Part shown: piece after piece, positions 43,705 to 51,305 of the stretch
Layout of the letters: every line of letters begins with the position of its first letter
Numbering within the stretch: the first letter of the stretch is position 1
From: an uncultured Parabacteroides sp.
GTDB taxonomy: Bacteria; Bacteroidota; Bacteroidia; Bacteroidales; Tannerellaceae
Reading direction: 5' to 3'
DNA: 64,000 nt
Assembly: GCF_905196875.1 (NCBI RefSeq)
Contig: NZ_CAJJWO010000019.1
Location: forward strand, 17,086-81,085
Made by a program: the position numbers and the translations under genes
The notes under the pieces: generated by a model
Told to the model about the DNA's origin: nothing
Seen by the model: only the letters and a program-made list of their open reading frames with translations
Databases searched by the model: none

Positions 43705-43746
43705 TACATTTGTTCCAAATAAGAAACTTAGTTCCAAATAAGAAAC
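43705..43746 (+). promoter_or_regulatory. iclR-type gene promoter with tandem operator
   Basis: TACATTTG (43705-43712) matches the -7 box. It is directly followed by two exact copies of GTTCCAAATAAGAAAC, at 43712-43727 and 43731-43746, 19 bp apart. Each copy is an imperfect palindrome (GTTYC-N6-GRAAC). A repressor there would block the start site at about 43719; autoregulation by the IclR-family protein 22 bp further on is likely. Confidence 0.6.
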
Positions 43747-43767
43747 AACAATATAACCTATAATGTA

Positions 43768-44568
43768 ATGATAGTTCTGGAAGAAATAAAAGATAAAAGT
43801 GTTGAAAAGTATAACATTCCCATGCTTGAAAAAAGCTTCGAGCTCCTGGAGTTGTTGGTCAATTACCCCAGTGGTTTAACTATGCAGGAGATGGTCAACC
43901 TATTGGATACACCTAAAACAACCATATATAGACTGCTCAATTCTTTATCCAATATGGGATATTTGACGAAAGACATCGATACCCAACGTTTCTCCTTATC
44001 CAAAAGATTTCTCAAGCTGGGTCTGGCGGCTCTGGGCGAGTCGAATATCGTAGAACAGTCGCTTGCCCCTATGCGTGCCCTGCGTGACACGATAAAAGAA
44101 AGTATTATGCTGGGAGTATTCATGGAGAATCGGGTTGTATTACTGGAACAGGTATTGGGATCGCATAACTTCACTTTTCTTCTGCGTCCGGGGACAAGTT
44201 TCTGCCTGCATGCCTCGGCTCCTGGTAAGATATTTACCACTTACCTTCCGGAAGAAGAACGGGAAAAGGCGATACAAAGTATTCAATATACGGTCTTCAA
44301 CAAACATACGATTGCCGACGAGAAACAGTTGAGGAAAGAAATGACACATATAAAAAAGGTTGGATATGCAGTAGACCTGGAAGAAGAAATGGCGGGTGTT
44401 CATTGTATCGCAACACCTATCTTCAACCAATTCGGAACTATTGCTGCTACGATATGGACTTCCGGCCCGTCCGGCAGGTTGTCAAAAGATAAATTCCCGG
44501 AGATTTCGAAAGAACTGATCCGGACTGCTCATACGATATCCGCTAACCTGGGATATATTCCTGAATAA
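43768..44568 (+). CDS. IclR-family transcriptional regulator
   Basis: 266 residues. Winged helix-turn-helix at about 17-80 (MLEKSFELLELLVNYPSGLTMQEMVN split, LDTPKTTIYRLLNSLSNMGYL) followed by the IclR effector domain (about 95-262), with typical SFCLHASAPGKIFTTYLP, ADEKQLRKEMTHIKKVGYAVDLEEEMAGVHCIATPIF patterns. IclR proteins sense small metabolites. It heads an operon: 26 bp to the HzsA-like gene, then deoC and a sugar kinase, so the effector is likely the substrate or an intermediate of that pathway. Confidence 0.93.
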   Translation: MIVLEEIKDKSVEKYNIPMLEKSFELLELLVNYPSGLTMQEMVNLLDTPKTTIYRLLNSLSNMGYLTKDIDTQRFSLSKRFLKLGLAALGESNIVEQSLAPMRALRDTIKESIMLGVFMENRVVLLEQVLGSHNFTFLLRPGTSFCLHASAPGKIFTTYLPEEEREKAIQSIQYTVFNKHTIADEKQLRKEMTHIKKVGYAVDLEEEMAGVHCIATPIFNQFGTIAATIWTSGPSGRLSKDKFPEISKELIRTAHTISANLGYIPE

Positions 44569-44594
44569 ATCGTCACTCTTTAAATAACCATATC

Positions 44595-46958
44595 ATGAGA
44601 AACTACAACCAATTAATTATTCTTCTGGCCTTCATTTGCGGAGGAAGCATGTTGCTTTCCGCCGAACAGATGGCCCCAAAAAGAATTACACTGACCCCAA
44701 AAGCAAAAGAGCAACTGACCGGCAAGCAAATACTTTATGTAGAGCGGGAACAGTATGCACCGGATCACCACAACACGGCCACTATGTTCCAAAAAGGAGA
44801 GATCAACGAGAGCAGTTTCTTTCCGGGAGGAGCGATGCGTATCTATGATGTCGACAGCGGGAATATCACGACACTGATAGAATTGAAAGATGGTGTGGTC
44901 CGCGATCCGGAGTTATCTTTCGACGGGAAAAAGATCATCTTCTCCATGCGGAAGAACAAAGATGACTTTTATCATATCTATGAAATGAATGTAGACGGAA
45001 GCGGCATGAAACAGCTCACTTTTGCAGAAGGTATTTCCGATATCGATCCGCTTTACCTACCGGATGGAGGAATCATATTCAGTTCTACCCGCCAACCGAA
45101 ATACTGTATGTGCAACCGCCATATTATGTGTAACCTCTACCGGATGGAAGCCGACGGCGCCAACATCACACAGATCGGTGTCAGTACATTATTCGAAGGT
45201 CACTCTTCTCTATTGAGCGACGGAAGAATATTGTACGACCGCTGGGAATATGTAGACCGCAACTTCGGCGACGCCCAGGGATTATGGACGGTAAACCCCG
45301 ACGGCACCAAACATTCCATCTATTACGGCAACAACACCCAATCGCCCGGCGGAGTAATCGATGCCCGGCAAATCCCCGGAACCGACCAGGTGATCTGCAT
45401 CTTCGGTTCCTGCCACGACCGCCCCTGGGGTGCACTGGCTATTATCGATCGCAAAAAGGGAGTGGACGGCGTAGAACCAGTCCTGCAAATATGGCCGGAA
45501 GAAAGCCTGAAGTTGGTGGATAAAGGCGACCTGGACTCTTTCAAATGGATCGAATACTTCTTCGAAGACCCTTATCCACTCAATGAGAACTTCTTCCTGA
45601 CCTCACGCACGATCTGGGCAAAGCCCGGCGGATGGATGCATCTGGACTCTAAATCGGGTATCTATCTGGTTGGCCGAGACGGTACACAGGAGCTTATCCT
45701 TGAAGGCAACCAGAGCCTCTTCGATCCGATGATCATCGAGCCGCGTCCCAAACCGCACGCCATTCCTTCGAACAGGAATTATACAGACAAGAAAGGAACC
45801 TTCTATGTGCAGAACGTTTATCAAGGTACACACATGAAAGGCATAGAGCCCGGTACCGCAAAATATCTGAGAATCATCGAATCACCGGAGAAAAGAACCT
45901 GGACACAAAGTGGCTGGGGCGGACAAGGCGAGCAAGCTCCTGCTGTAAACTGGCATAGCTTCGAGAACAAGCGGATACTGGGCGAAGTCCCCGTAGAAGC
46001 CGACGGTTCCGCCAACTTCGAAGTTCCTTCCGGCACGTTCGTTTACTTCCAGTTGCTGGACAAAGACAAGAAGATGATCCAGTCCATGCGAAGCGGTACA
46101 ATGCTTATGCCGGGTGAGGTGAACGGCTGTATCGGCTGCCACGAAGACCGCCTGAGCATACCGAGCAACATGGGACCGACCCCGTTGGCCCTGAAGAAAG
46201 CGCCGGTCAAATTGAGCGGCTGGATGGGTAAAGCCCCAAAGAACTTCTCGTTCATGGAACAGGTACAACCCATCCTGGATAAAAGTTGCGTCCGTTGTCA
46301 CGACTTCGATCCGAAGAACCGCGACAAGCTCGTACTGGCAAAAGACAAGAACCCATTCTTTAATGCTGCTTACGTAAACTTGTACGTCAAGAAAGAAATT
46401 ACGTTGGTAGGTGGCGGCCCGGCCCCGATACAGGAACCTTACACCTGGGGATCGCATGCCAGCAAACTGACCAAAGTGATCGACGGCGACCATCACGGTG
46501 TAAAGCTATCGACCAAAGACAAGGAGATCCTTTATACCTGGATGGACCTGAACGGCGTTTACTACCCGGTTTATGAGTCGGCATTCGACTCGACACTGGC
46601 GGGACGAAGTCCGCTCTATAATCAGGAAATAGAAGAACTGAAACAACTGACCAATGTAAACATATGGGATCTGAACCACCACGGACGAAAACTGACCGCG
46701 CAAATATCCTTCGACCGTCCGGAAGCCAGCCCTTGCCTGGATGGCATACGGAACGATAAACAAAAGTATTCCCGTGCTGTCGAGATCATCCGGACCGGAC
46801 AGAAGCGCCTGAAAGCTACGCCGCGTGGCGATATCGAAAAAGACCTTGTTCCCTGCGAGCGGCATAAGGCGCAACTCCGCAAATATGCCGAAAGGCTTAA
46901 GATAGAACAGCAGAACTGCTCGGTCATCGGGGAACACGGCAAAGTATACGACAAGTAA
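44595..46958 (+). CDS. Exported HzsA-like protein with two CxxCH motifs
   Basis: 787 residues with a Sec signal (about 1-23). The N-terminal half has PD40/TolB-like beta-propeller blades (DPELSFDGKKIIFSMRKN, DPLYLPDGGIIFSSTR, SSLLSDGRILYDRWEYVDR) and the conserved CNRHIMCNLYRM and GSCHDRPWG segments of the hydrazine synthase alpha-related family. The C-terminal domain has C512-C515-H516 (CIGCH) and C565-C568-H569 (CVRCH), both c-type haem motifs. It is certainly not hydrazine synthase itself: the partner subunits and anammox context are missing. Related proteins are common in Planctomycetes and Bacteroidetes, with unknown roles. In this operon with an aldolase and a kinase it may act on an extracellular or periplasmic sugar-like substrate (inference). 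Confidence 0.8.
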   Translation: MRNYNQLIILLAFICGGSMLLSAEQMAPKRITLTPKAKEQLTGKQILYVEREQYAPDHHNTATMFQKGEINESSFFPGGAMRIYDVDSGNITTLIELKDGVVRDPELSFDGKKIIFSMRKNKDDFYHIYEMNVDGSGMKQLTFAEGISDIDPLYLPDGGIIFSSTRQPKYCMCNRHIMCNLYRMEADGANITQIGVSTLFEGHSSLLSDGRILYDRWEYVDRNFGDAQGLWTVNPDGTKHSIYYGNNTQSPGGVIDARQIPGTDQVICIFGSCHDRPWGALAIIDRKKGVDGVEPVLQIWPEESLKLVDKGDLDSFKWIEYFFEDPYPLNENFFLTSRTIWAKPGGWMHLDSKSGIYLVGRDGTQELILEGNQSLFDPMIIEPRPKPHAIPSNRNYTDKKGTFYVQNVYQGTHMKGIEPGTAKYLRIIESPEKRTWTQSGWGGQGEQAPAVNWHSFENKRILGEVPVEADGSANFEVPSGTFVYFQLLDKDKKMIQSMRSGTMLMPGEVNGCIGCHEDRLSIPSNMGPTPLALKKAPVKLSGWMGKAPKNFSFMEQVQPILDKSCVRCHDFDPKNRDKLVLAKDKNPFFNAAYVNLYVKKEITLVGGGPAPIQEPYTWGSHASKLTKVIDGDHHGVKLSTKDKEILYTWMDLNGVYYPVYESAFDSTLAGRSPLYNQEIEELKQLTNVNIWDLNHHGRKLTAQISFDRPEASPCLDGIRNDKQKYSRAVEIIRTGQKRLKATPRGDIEKDLVPCERHKAQLRKYAERLKIEQQNCSVIGEHGKVYDK

Positions 46959-46971
46959 AAACAATAAGACG

Positions 46972-47664
46972 ATGAATTACACTAACCCTACCTCACAAGA
47001 GATTGCGCGCCTGATCGATATCAGCGCCGTACGGGCAGACTCTACCCGGCAGGATGTAGAAGACATTATTGCAGGTGCATTGAAATACAATTTCATCTGC
47101 GTCTTTCCGATGCCGGGACTATTGCCCGTTGTCTTCGACAAGTTAAAAGGTCACCCGCAAATCGGTATCGGAGGCGTAGTCGGCTTCCCTTCCGGCGGGG
47201 AGACAACCGAAAGCAAGCTGGCACAAGCCCAAGAGTTGAAGAAAGCCGGTTGCACGGAAATCGATATGGTACTGAATATCGGCAAACTGAAGTCCGGTAT
47301 GTCGGATGATGTAGCAGACGAGATACGCCGTATCAAAGCCGTCGTATCTCCCCTGCCCTTAAAAGTGATTATAGAAGTAGTCCTGCTCACCGATGAAGAA
47401 ATCCGGATAGCCTCCAGCATCATTCTGAAAGCCGGAGCCGATTATATCAAGACCGGAACCGGATGGGCAGGAGCCACCACACTCCACCATATCCACCTGA
47501 TAAAAGATACGGTGGGTGAGGCGATCCGGCTGAAAGTTGCGGGAGGAGTACGCACGCTCGACACCCTGTTGGAGATGTACCGAATGGGCGTCAGCCGTTT
47601 CGGCATCGGTTACAAATCGGCACTGAGTATAATGGAAGAATGTATCAACCGGGAAAAGTCATGA
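46972..47664 (+). CDS. deoC: Deoxyribose-phosphate aldolase (DeoC family)
   Basis: 230-residue class I aldolase. The Schiff-base lysine is K160 in DYIKTGTGW, the second lysine K188 is in LKVAGGVRT, and the proton-relay aspartate is D98 in TEIDMV. The residue set agrees with DeoC, which splits 2-deoxyribose-5-phosphate into acetaldehyde and glyceraldehyde-3-phosphate. TGTGW, where enterobacterial DeoC has TSTGK, together with the operon context leaves room for a different deoxy-sugar phosphate. 13 bp after the HzsA-like gene; its stop overlaps the kinase start (ATGA). Confidence 0.88.
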   Translation: MNYTNPTSQEIARLIDISAVRADSTRQDVEDIIAGALKYNFICVFPMPGLLPVVFDKLKGHPQIGIGGVVGFPSGGETTESKLAQAQELKKAGCTEIDMVLNIGKLKSGMSDDVADEIRRIKAVVSPLPLKVIIEVVLLTDEEIRIASSIILKAGADYIKTGTGWAGATTLHHIHLIKDTVGEAIRLKVAGGVRTLDTLLEMYRMGVSRFGIGYKSALSIMEECINREKS

Positions 47665-49190
47665 ATGAGAAAGTAATATCCTACGACCTGGGGACAGGCG
47701 GAATAAAGGCCTCCCTCTTCGACCGTGAAGGGCAGACGCTGCATTCCGTCTTCATCCCCTATGCTACCTCCTATCCGCATCCCGGATGGCAGGAACAGGC
47801 TCCCGACGACTGGTGGCAAGCCATTATCCGCTCCACCTGTCTATTACTCGACGAAACAAAGATAGATAAAAACGAAATCGTCGCCCTCGCTATCTCCGGC
47901 CATAGCCTGGGAGTCGTACCGATAGGTAAGGACGGAAGCTTACTGCTCGCCTCTACCCCGATCTGGTCCGACCGCCGGGCCGTAAATGAAGCGGCGGACT
48001 TTTTTACCCGCATCGACCAAAGAGACTGGTACGAAACAACCGGCAACGGTTTTCCGCCGGAATGTTATTCTATCTTCAAGATCATGTGGTATAAAACGCA
48101 TCACCCGGAATGTTACGAAGCAACCGGCAAGGTAATCGGCACCAAGGACTATTGTAACTATCGTTTCACCGGAAGGTTATGCACCGATTACTCCTATGCT
48201 TCTGGTAGCGGAGTCTTCGACCTGCAAAACTGGCAATACAAAGAGGAATACATACAGGCATCCGGTATCCGTCCGGAAATGCTCCCGGAGATACTCGAAT
48301 CGGATGCCCTTGCCGGAACAATCACTCCCGAAGCAGCCCTCGAAACCGGCCTGCCGGAACATGTACAGGTGATCTGCGGTGGGGTAGACAACTCTTGCAT
48401 GGCATTGGGCAGCAAAGGGATCAAACCCTCCCGCATCTACACTTCGCTGGGATCATCTTCCTGGATAGCCCTGATATCAGACAATCCGATACTCGACTAC
48501 GAGAAGAAGCCCTACGTATTCGCTCACGTCATCAAAGGCATGTATGCATCTGCCACCTGCATCTTCTCGGCAGGAAGCAGCCTTCAATGGGTACGTAATA
48601 CTCTCTGCCCCGACCTGTTGGCCGCAGAGAAAGAAGGAGGGGAAGATGCCTACGTAGCCATGAACAAACTGGCCGAAGCCTCTCCGGCCGGAGCAAACGG
48701 TATTCTTTTTAACCCCAGCCTGGCAGGAGGTTCCAGTATCGAGCCCAGCCCCGATATGACCGGCGCCTTCACCGGGTTAAGACTTGGCAACACCCGTGGC
48801 GACCTGATACGTGCCACCCTGGAAGGCATTGCCCTCAACCTCCGTATTGCCCTCGACCTGTTCAGGAAATACCATGCCGAATTCAGCGAAATGCTCTTCG
48901 TGGGAGGAGGTACAAAAAGTAATTTCTGGATGCAGTTATTCGCAGACATCTACGAACTGGAAATACAAAAGACGAATATCGGGCAGGAAGCTGCCTCTTT
49001 GGGGGCTGCCGCATTGGCATTGAAAGGAACGGGTATCTGGAAAGATTATGAGCGGATCGACGACTTGCACCGAATACAACACCGGTTCCTGCCCGACCCT
49101 GCACAACAAGCTACCTACCATGTAGCCCTCGAGAGTTTCAAGGCGCTTGCAGAGAGTATTGCTTCTTTAGCGGCACTCGCCAGGCAGTAA
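47661..49190 (+). CDS. FGGY-family carbohydrate kinase, xylulokinase-like
   Basis: 509 residues from ATG 47661, chosen because it overlaps the deoC stop as ATGA and gives the canonical start MNEKVISYDLGTGGIKASLF; an in-frame ATG seven codons earlier would lie inside deoC. N-terminal FGGY domain to about 245, C-terminal domain with ICGGVDNSCMALGSKGI, TSLGSSSW and MLFVGGGTKSNFWMQLFADI. Resembles xylulokinases and related pentulose or deoxy-sugar kinases. In the operon it would phosphorylate the substrate that the aldolase then cleaves. Substrate is not determined, and no transporter is encoded next to it. Confidence 0.88.
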   Translation: MNEKVISYDLGTGGIKASLFDREGQTLHSVFIPYATSYPHPGWQEQAPDDWWQAIIRSTCLLLDETKIDKNEIVALAISGHSLGVVPIGKDGSLLLASTPIWSDRRAVNEAADFFTRIDQRDWYETTGNGFPPECYSIFKIMWYKTHHPECYEATGKVIGTKDYCNYRFTGRLCTDYSYASGSGVFDLQNWQYKEEYIQASGIRPEMLPEILESDALAGTITPEAALETGLPEHVQVICGGVDNSCMALGSKGIKPSRIYTSLGSSSWIALISDNPILDYEKKPYVFAHVIKGMYASATCIFSAGSSLQWVRNTLCPDLLAAEKEGGEDAYVAMNKLAEASPAGANGILFNPSLAGGSSIEPSPDMTGAFTGLRLGNTRGDLIRATLEGIALNLRIALDLFRKYHAEFSEMLFVGGGTKSNFWMQLFADIYELEIQKTNIGQEAASLGAAALALKGTGIWKDYERIDDLHRIQHRFLPDPAQQATYHVALESFKALAESIASLAALARQ

Positions 49191-49237
49191 CAGGAATACC
49201 GACAACAAGCCGCCCCGTCTTGCGCTCAAAGGCATTC

Positions 49238-49320
49238 TGCCATGCGGTTGGCAGAGTCGTGCCACTAGCATGGCAGGATTGTGCCATAGGCATGGCAGAG
49301 CTTTGTCTTTAGTATGACAA
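49238..49320. repeat. 11-bp phased dyad array (kinase-folE gap)
   Basis: TGCCA starts at 49238, 49260 and 49282; TGGCAG starts at 49249, 49271 and 49293; degenerate TGTCT and TGACA follow at 49304 and 49315. That is eight half-units at exactly 11-bp steps, alternating complementary pentamers. It fills the gap between the convergent kinase and folE genes and stops at the folE stop codon. Any adjacent pair can form a hairpin. Confidence 0.92.
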
Positions 49321-49914
49321 CTATCTGTTATTCTTAATAAGGTTCATAAACTCCTCGCGGGTCTTTGCCTGCTGGAAGAAGCCTGTGAAATCGGAAGTAG
49401 TAGTCAGGGAGTTTTGCTTTTCCACACCACGCATCTGCATGCACATGTGTTGTGCTTCGATCACGACCATTACACCCAGCGGATCGAGTGTCTGCTGGAT
49501 ACAATCCTTGATCTGCATCGTCAGGCGTTCCTGTATCTGCAGGCGGCGGGCAAAGATATCCACTACGCGGGGAATCTTGCTCAGTCCCGTAATATATTTC
49601 TTAGGAATATAAGCGACATGTGCCTTCCCGAAGAATGGAAGCATATGATGCTCGCAAAGAGAGAAGAAATCGATATCTTTCACAATTACCATCTGCTTGT
49701 AATCTTCTTCCTGAAACATGGCGGAAGCCAATACTTTTGCAGGGTCTTCGTTATATCCTTTAGTTAAAAACTGCATAGCCTTCGCTACGCGTTCCGGCGT
49801 CTTAAGTAAACCTTCACGTTCGGCATCCTCACCCAGCAAACCGAGTATTCCTTTGTAATGGCCTGCCAGTTCTTCACGTGCCGCCAAGGTCTTGTCGTTT
49901 ATTTCTTCTATCAT
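49321..49914 (-). CDS. folE: GTP cyclohydrolase I
   Basis: 197 residues. Converts GTP to dihydroneopterin triphosphate, the first step of folate synthesis. Zinc and substrate motifs are present: SLCEHHMLPFFGKAHVAYIP (ligand Cys and His), GLSKIPRVVDIFARRLQIQERLT, and CMQMRGVEKQNSLTTTSDF. The N-terminal helix ETPERVAKAM is the family TPxRVAxA box. Last gene of the tpiA-SPOR-folE run, 17 bp after the SPOR gene. Confidence 0.98.
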   Translation of the reverse strand: MIEEINDKTLAAREELAGHYKGILGLLGEDAEREGLLKTPERVAKAMQFLTKGYNEDPAKVLASAMFQEEDYKQMVIVKDIDFFSLCEHHMLPFFGKAHVAYIPKKYITGLSKIPRVVDIFARRLQIQERLTMQIKDCIQQTLDPLGVMVVIEAQHMCMQMRGVEKQNSLTTTSDFTGFFQQAKTREEFMNLIKNNR

Positions 49915-49931
49915 TTCTGTTTTCGCACCTG

Positions 49932-50435
49932 TTAATTCAGAGGGATCTTTACTTCTTCTCTAACAATATACATTTCCTTTCCGAACGAAGGGAAAGCTGT
50001 CATCAGCAGGCGCTGCATGTGATAAGCTTCTTCGTGCGAACGGAAATCACCTACACGCAACCTCCAGAACGGAGCGGTATAGGTAACATAAGTCGGAACA
50101 TCAGGAAAAAGTTCTTTGACCTTCTTCTCCTTATCAAACGCTTCGTCTTTCGACTTGCGCTGGTTGTTACCGGAGAAAACCTGTGTCCGGAAACCTTGTA
50201 TCTTCAGGAAAGCAGTGCTGTCCGTCTTCTCAACATTATCACCCGACAAGCGTACTCCTACTAAATCCCGGAGAGCCTGGGGCTGGTTGATTATCACATC
50301 TCCTTTACCCGGCTTCGAGGTCTGGAGATCATCGAAGATTGTCTGAACCGATCCGTCGACACTTGTCTGTGCAGACGCTCCGGTCACACAGGCCAGCAAC
50401 ATGAATAATAAAATGATACAAGGGAAATTCTTCAT
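49932..50435 (-). CDS. SPOR-domain exported protein
   Basis: 167 residues with a Sec signal (MKNFPCIILLFMLLACVTGASAQ). The C-terminal part (about 85-160) fits a SPOR domain: FRTQVFSGNNQRKSKDEAF, VTYTAPFWRLRVGDFRSHEEAYHM, FGKEMYIVREEVKIP. SPOR domains bind denuded peptidoglycan at division sites. Between tpiA and folE; 75 bp with a terminator separate it from tpiA, so it may have its own promoter, though none matches consensus. Confidence 0.85.
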   Translation of the reverse strand: MKNFPCIILLFMLLACVTGASAQTSVDGSVQTIFDDLQTSKPGKGDVIINQPQALRDLVGVRLSGDNVEKTDSTAFLKIQGFRTQVFSGNNQRKSKDEAFDKEKKVKELFPDVPTYVTYTAPFWRLRVGDFRSHEEAYHMQRLLMTAFPSFGKEMYIVREEVKIPLN

Positions 50436-50459
50436 TGTGATTGTTGTTTTGTTTAAAAG

Positions 50460-50497
50460 AGAGACTTGTCCCCGTGCTTGACACGGGGACGGTCTCT
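50460..50497 (-). terminator. tpiA terminator
   Basis: Nested stem: AGAGAC (50460-50465) with GTCTCT (50492-50497), and GTCCCCGTG (50468-50476) with CACGGGGAC (50482-50490), 5-nt loop. Begins 13 bp after the tpiA stop; followed on the minus strand by CTTTT. Confidence 0.85.
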
Positions 50498-50510
50498 ACT
50501 CATAATGTCA

Positions 50511-51266
50511 TTAAAATGCTTCGATGATCGGCATGAATTTATCGACAGCCAGAGAAGCACCACCGATCAGACCACCGTCTACGTTCGGTTTAGAGAATAA
50601 TTCTTTAGCGTTACCTGCATTTGCGCTACCGCCATACAGAATTGTGCAATCGTCAGCTACTGTGTTGCCATATTTAGCAGCCAGTGTAGCACGGATGTGA
50701 GCGTGGATTTCTTCAGCCTGTTCTGCAGAAGCAGTCTTGCCAGTACCGATAGCCCAAACCGGTTCGTAAGCCAGAACGATCTTACCGAAATCTTCAGCAG
50801 AAAGATCGAACAAAGATTCTTTGATCTGAGCGTCTACCACTTCGAAGTGTTTGCCGGCTTCTCTTTCTTCCAATACTTCACCGATACAGAAGATCGGAGT
50901 CAGACCGTTAGCCAGAGCCAGTTCAACTTTAGTTTTCAGGATAGCCGGAGTTTCGTGATAGTAAGCACGTCTTTCAGAGTGGCCGAGGATCACATATTTA
51001 GCACCAGTTGAAGCAACCATTGCAGCTGAAACTTCACCAGTGTAAGCACCTTTTTCCTTATCTGCACAGTTTTCAGCAGCTACACCGATCTTATCAGTAT
51101 CGATAGCAGCAGCGATGCTTGCCAGGTGAGTGAACGGAGTTCCGATGATTACATCACAGTTGATAGCTTTGCCTTTCAGGGCTTCGTTTAATCCTTTTGC
51201 TAATTCCAGGCCTTCCTGAAGAGTAGTGTTCATCTTCCAGTTTCCTGCAACAATATTCTTTCTCAT
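50511..51266 (-). CDS. tpiA: Triosephosphate isomerase
   Basis: 251 residues; interconverts dihydroxyacetone phosphate and glyceraldehyde-3-phosphate. Catalytic residues are in place: NWKMN (Asn, Lys), YVILGHSERR (His), LAYEPVWAIGTGKTAS (Glu and loop 6), and ILYGGSANAGNAKEL phosphate site. The strongly biased codon use and purified motifs suggest high expression. 39 bp after the DoxX-like gene on the same strand, so transcribed from the DUF1599 promoter region, with a terminator behind it. Confidence 0.99.
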   Translation of the reverse strand: MRKNIVAGNWKMNTTLQEGLELAKGLNEALKGKAINCDVIIGTPFTHLASIAAAIDTDKIGVAAENCADKEKGAYTGEVSAAMVASTGAKYVILGHSERRAYYHETPAILKTKVELALANGLTPIFCIGEVLEEREAGKHFEVVDAQIKESLFDLSAEDFGKIVLAYEPVWAIGTGKTASAEQAEEIHAHIRATLAAKYGNTVADDCTILYGGSANAGNAKELFSKPNVDGGLIGGASLAVDKFMPIIEAF

Positions 51267-51305
51267 GACTTAATTAATTAAATATATAAATACTATAAAA
51301 TCTTT

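Noticed and set aside
45882..46496. 204-codon frame antisense to the HzsA-like gene
   Set aside because: No family pattern; the sense strand is fully accounted for by a conserved protein.
44595..46958. Genuine hydrazine synthase
   Set aside because: Only the alpha-like architecture is present; beta and gamma subunits and any anammox genes are missing, and the operon is sugar-related.
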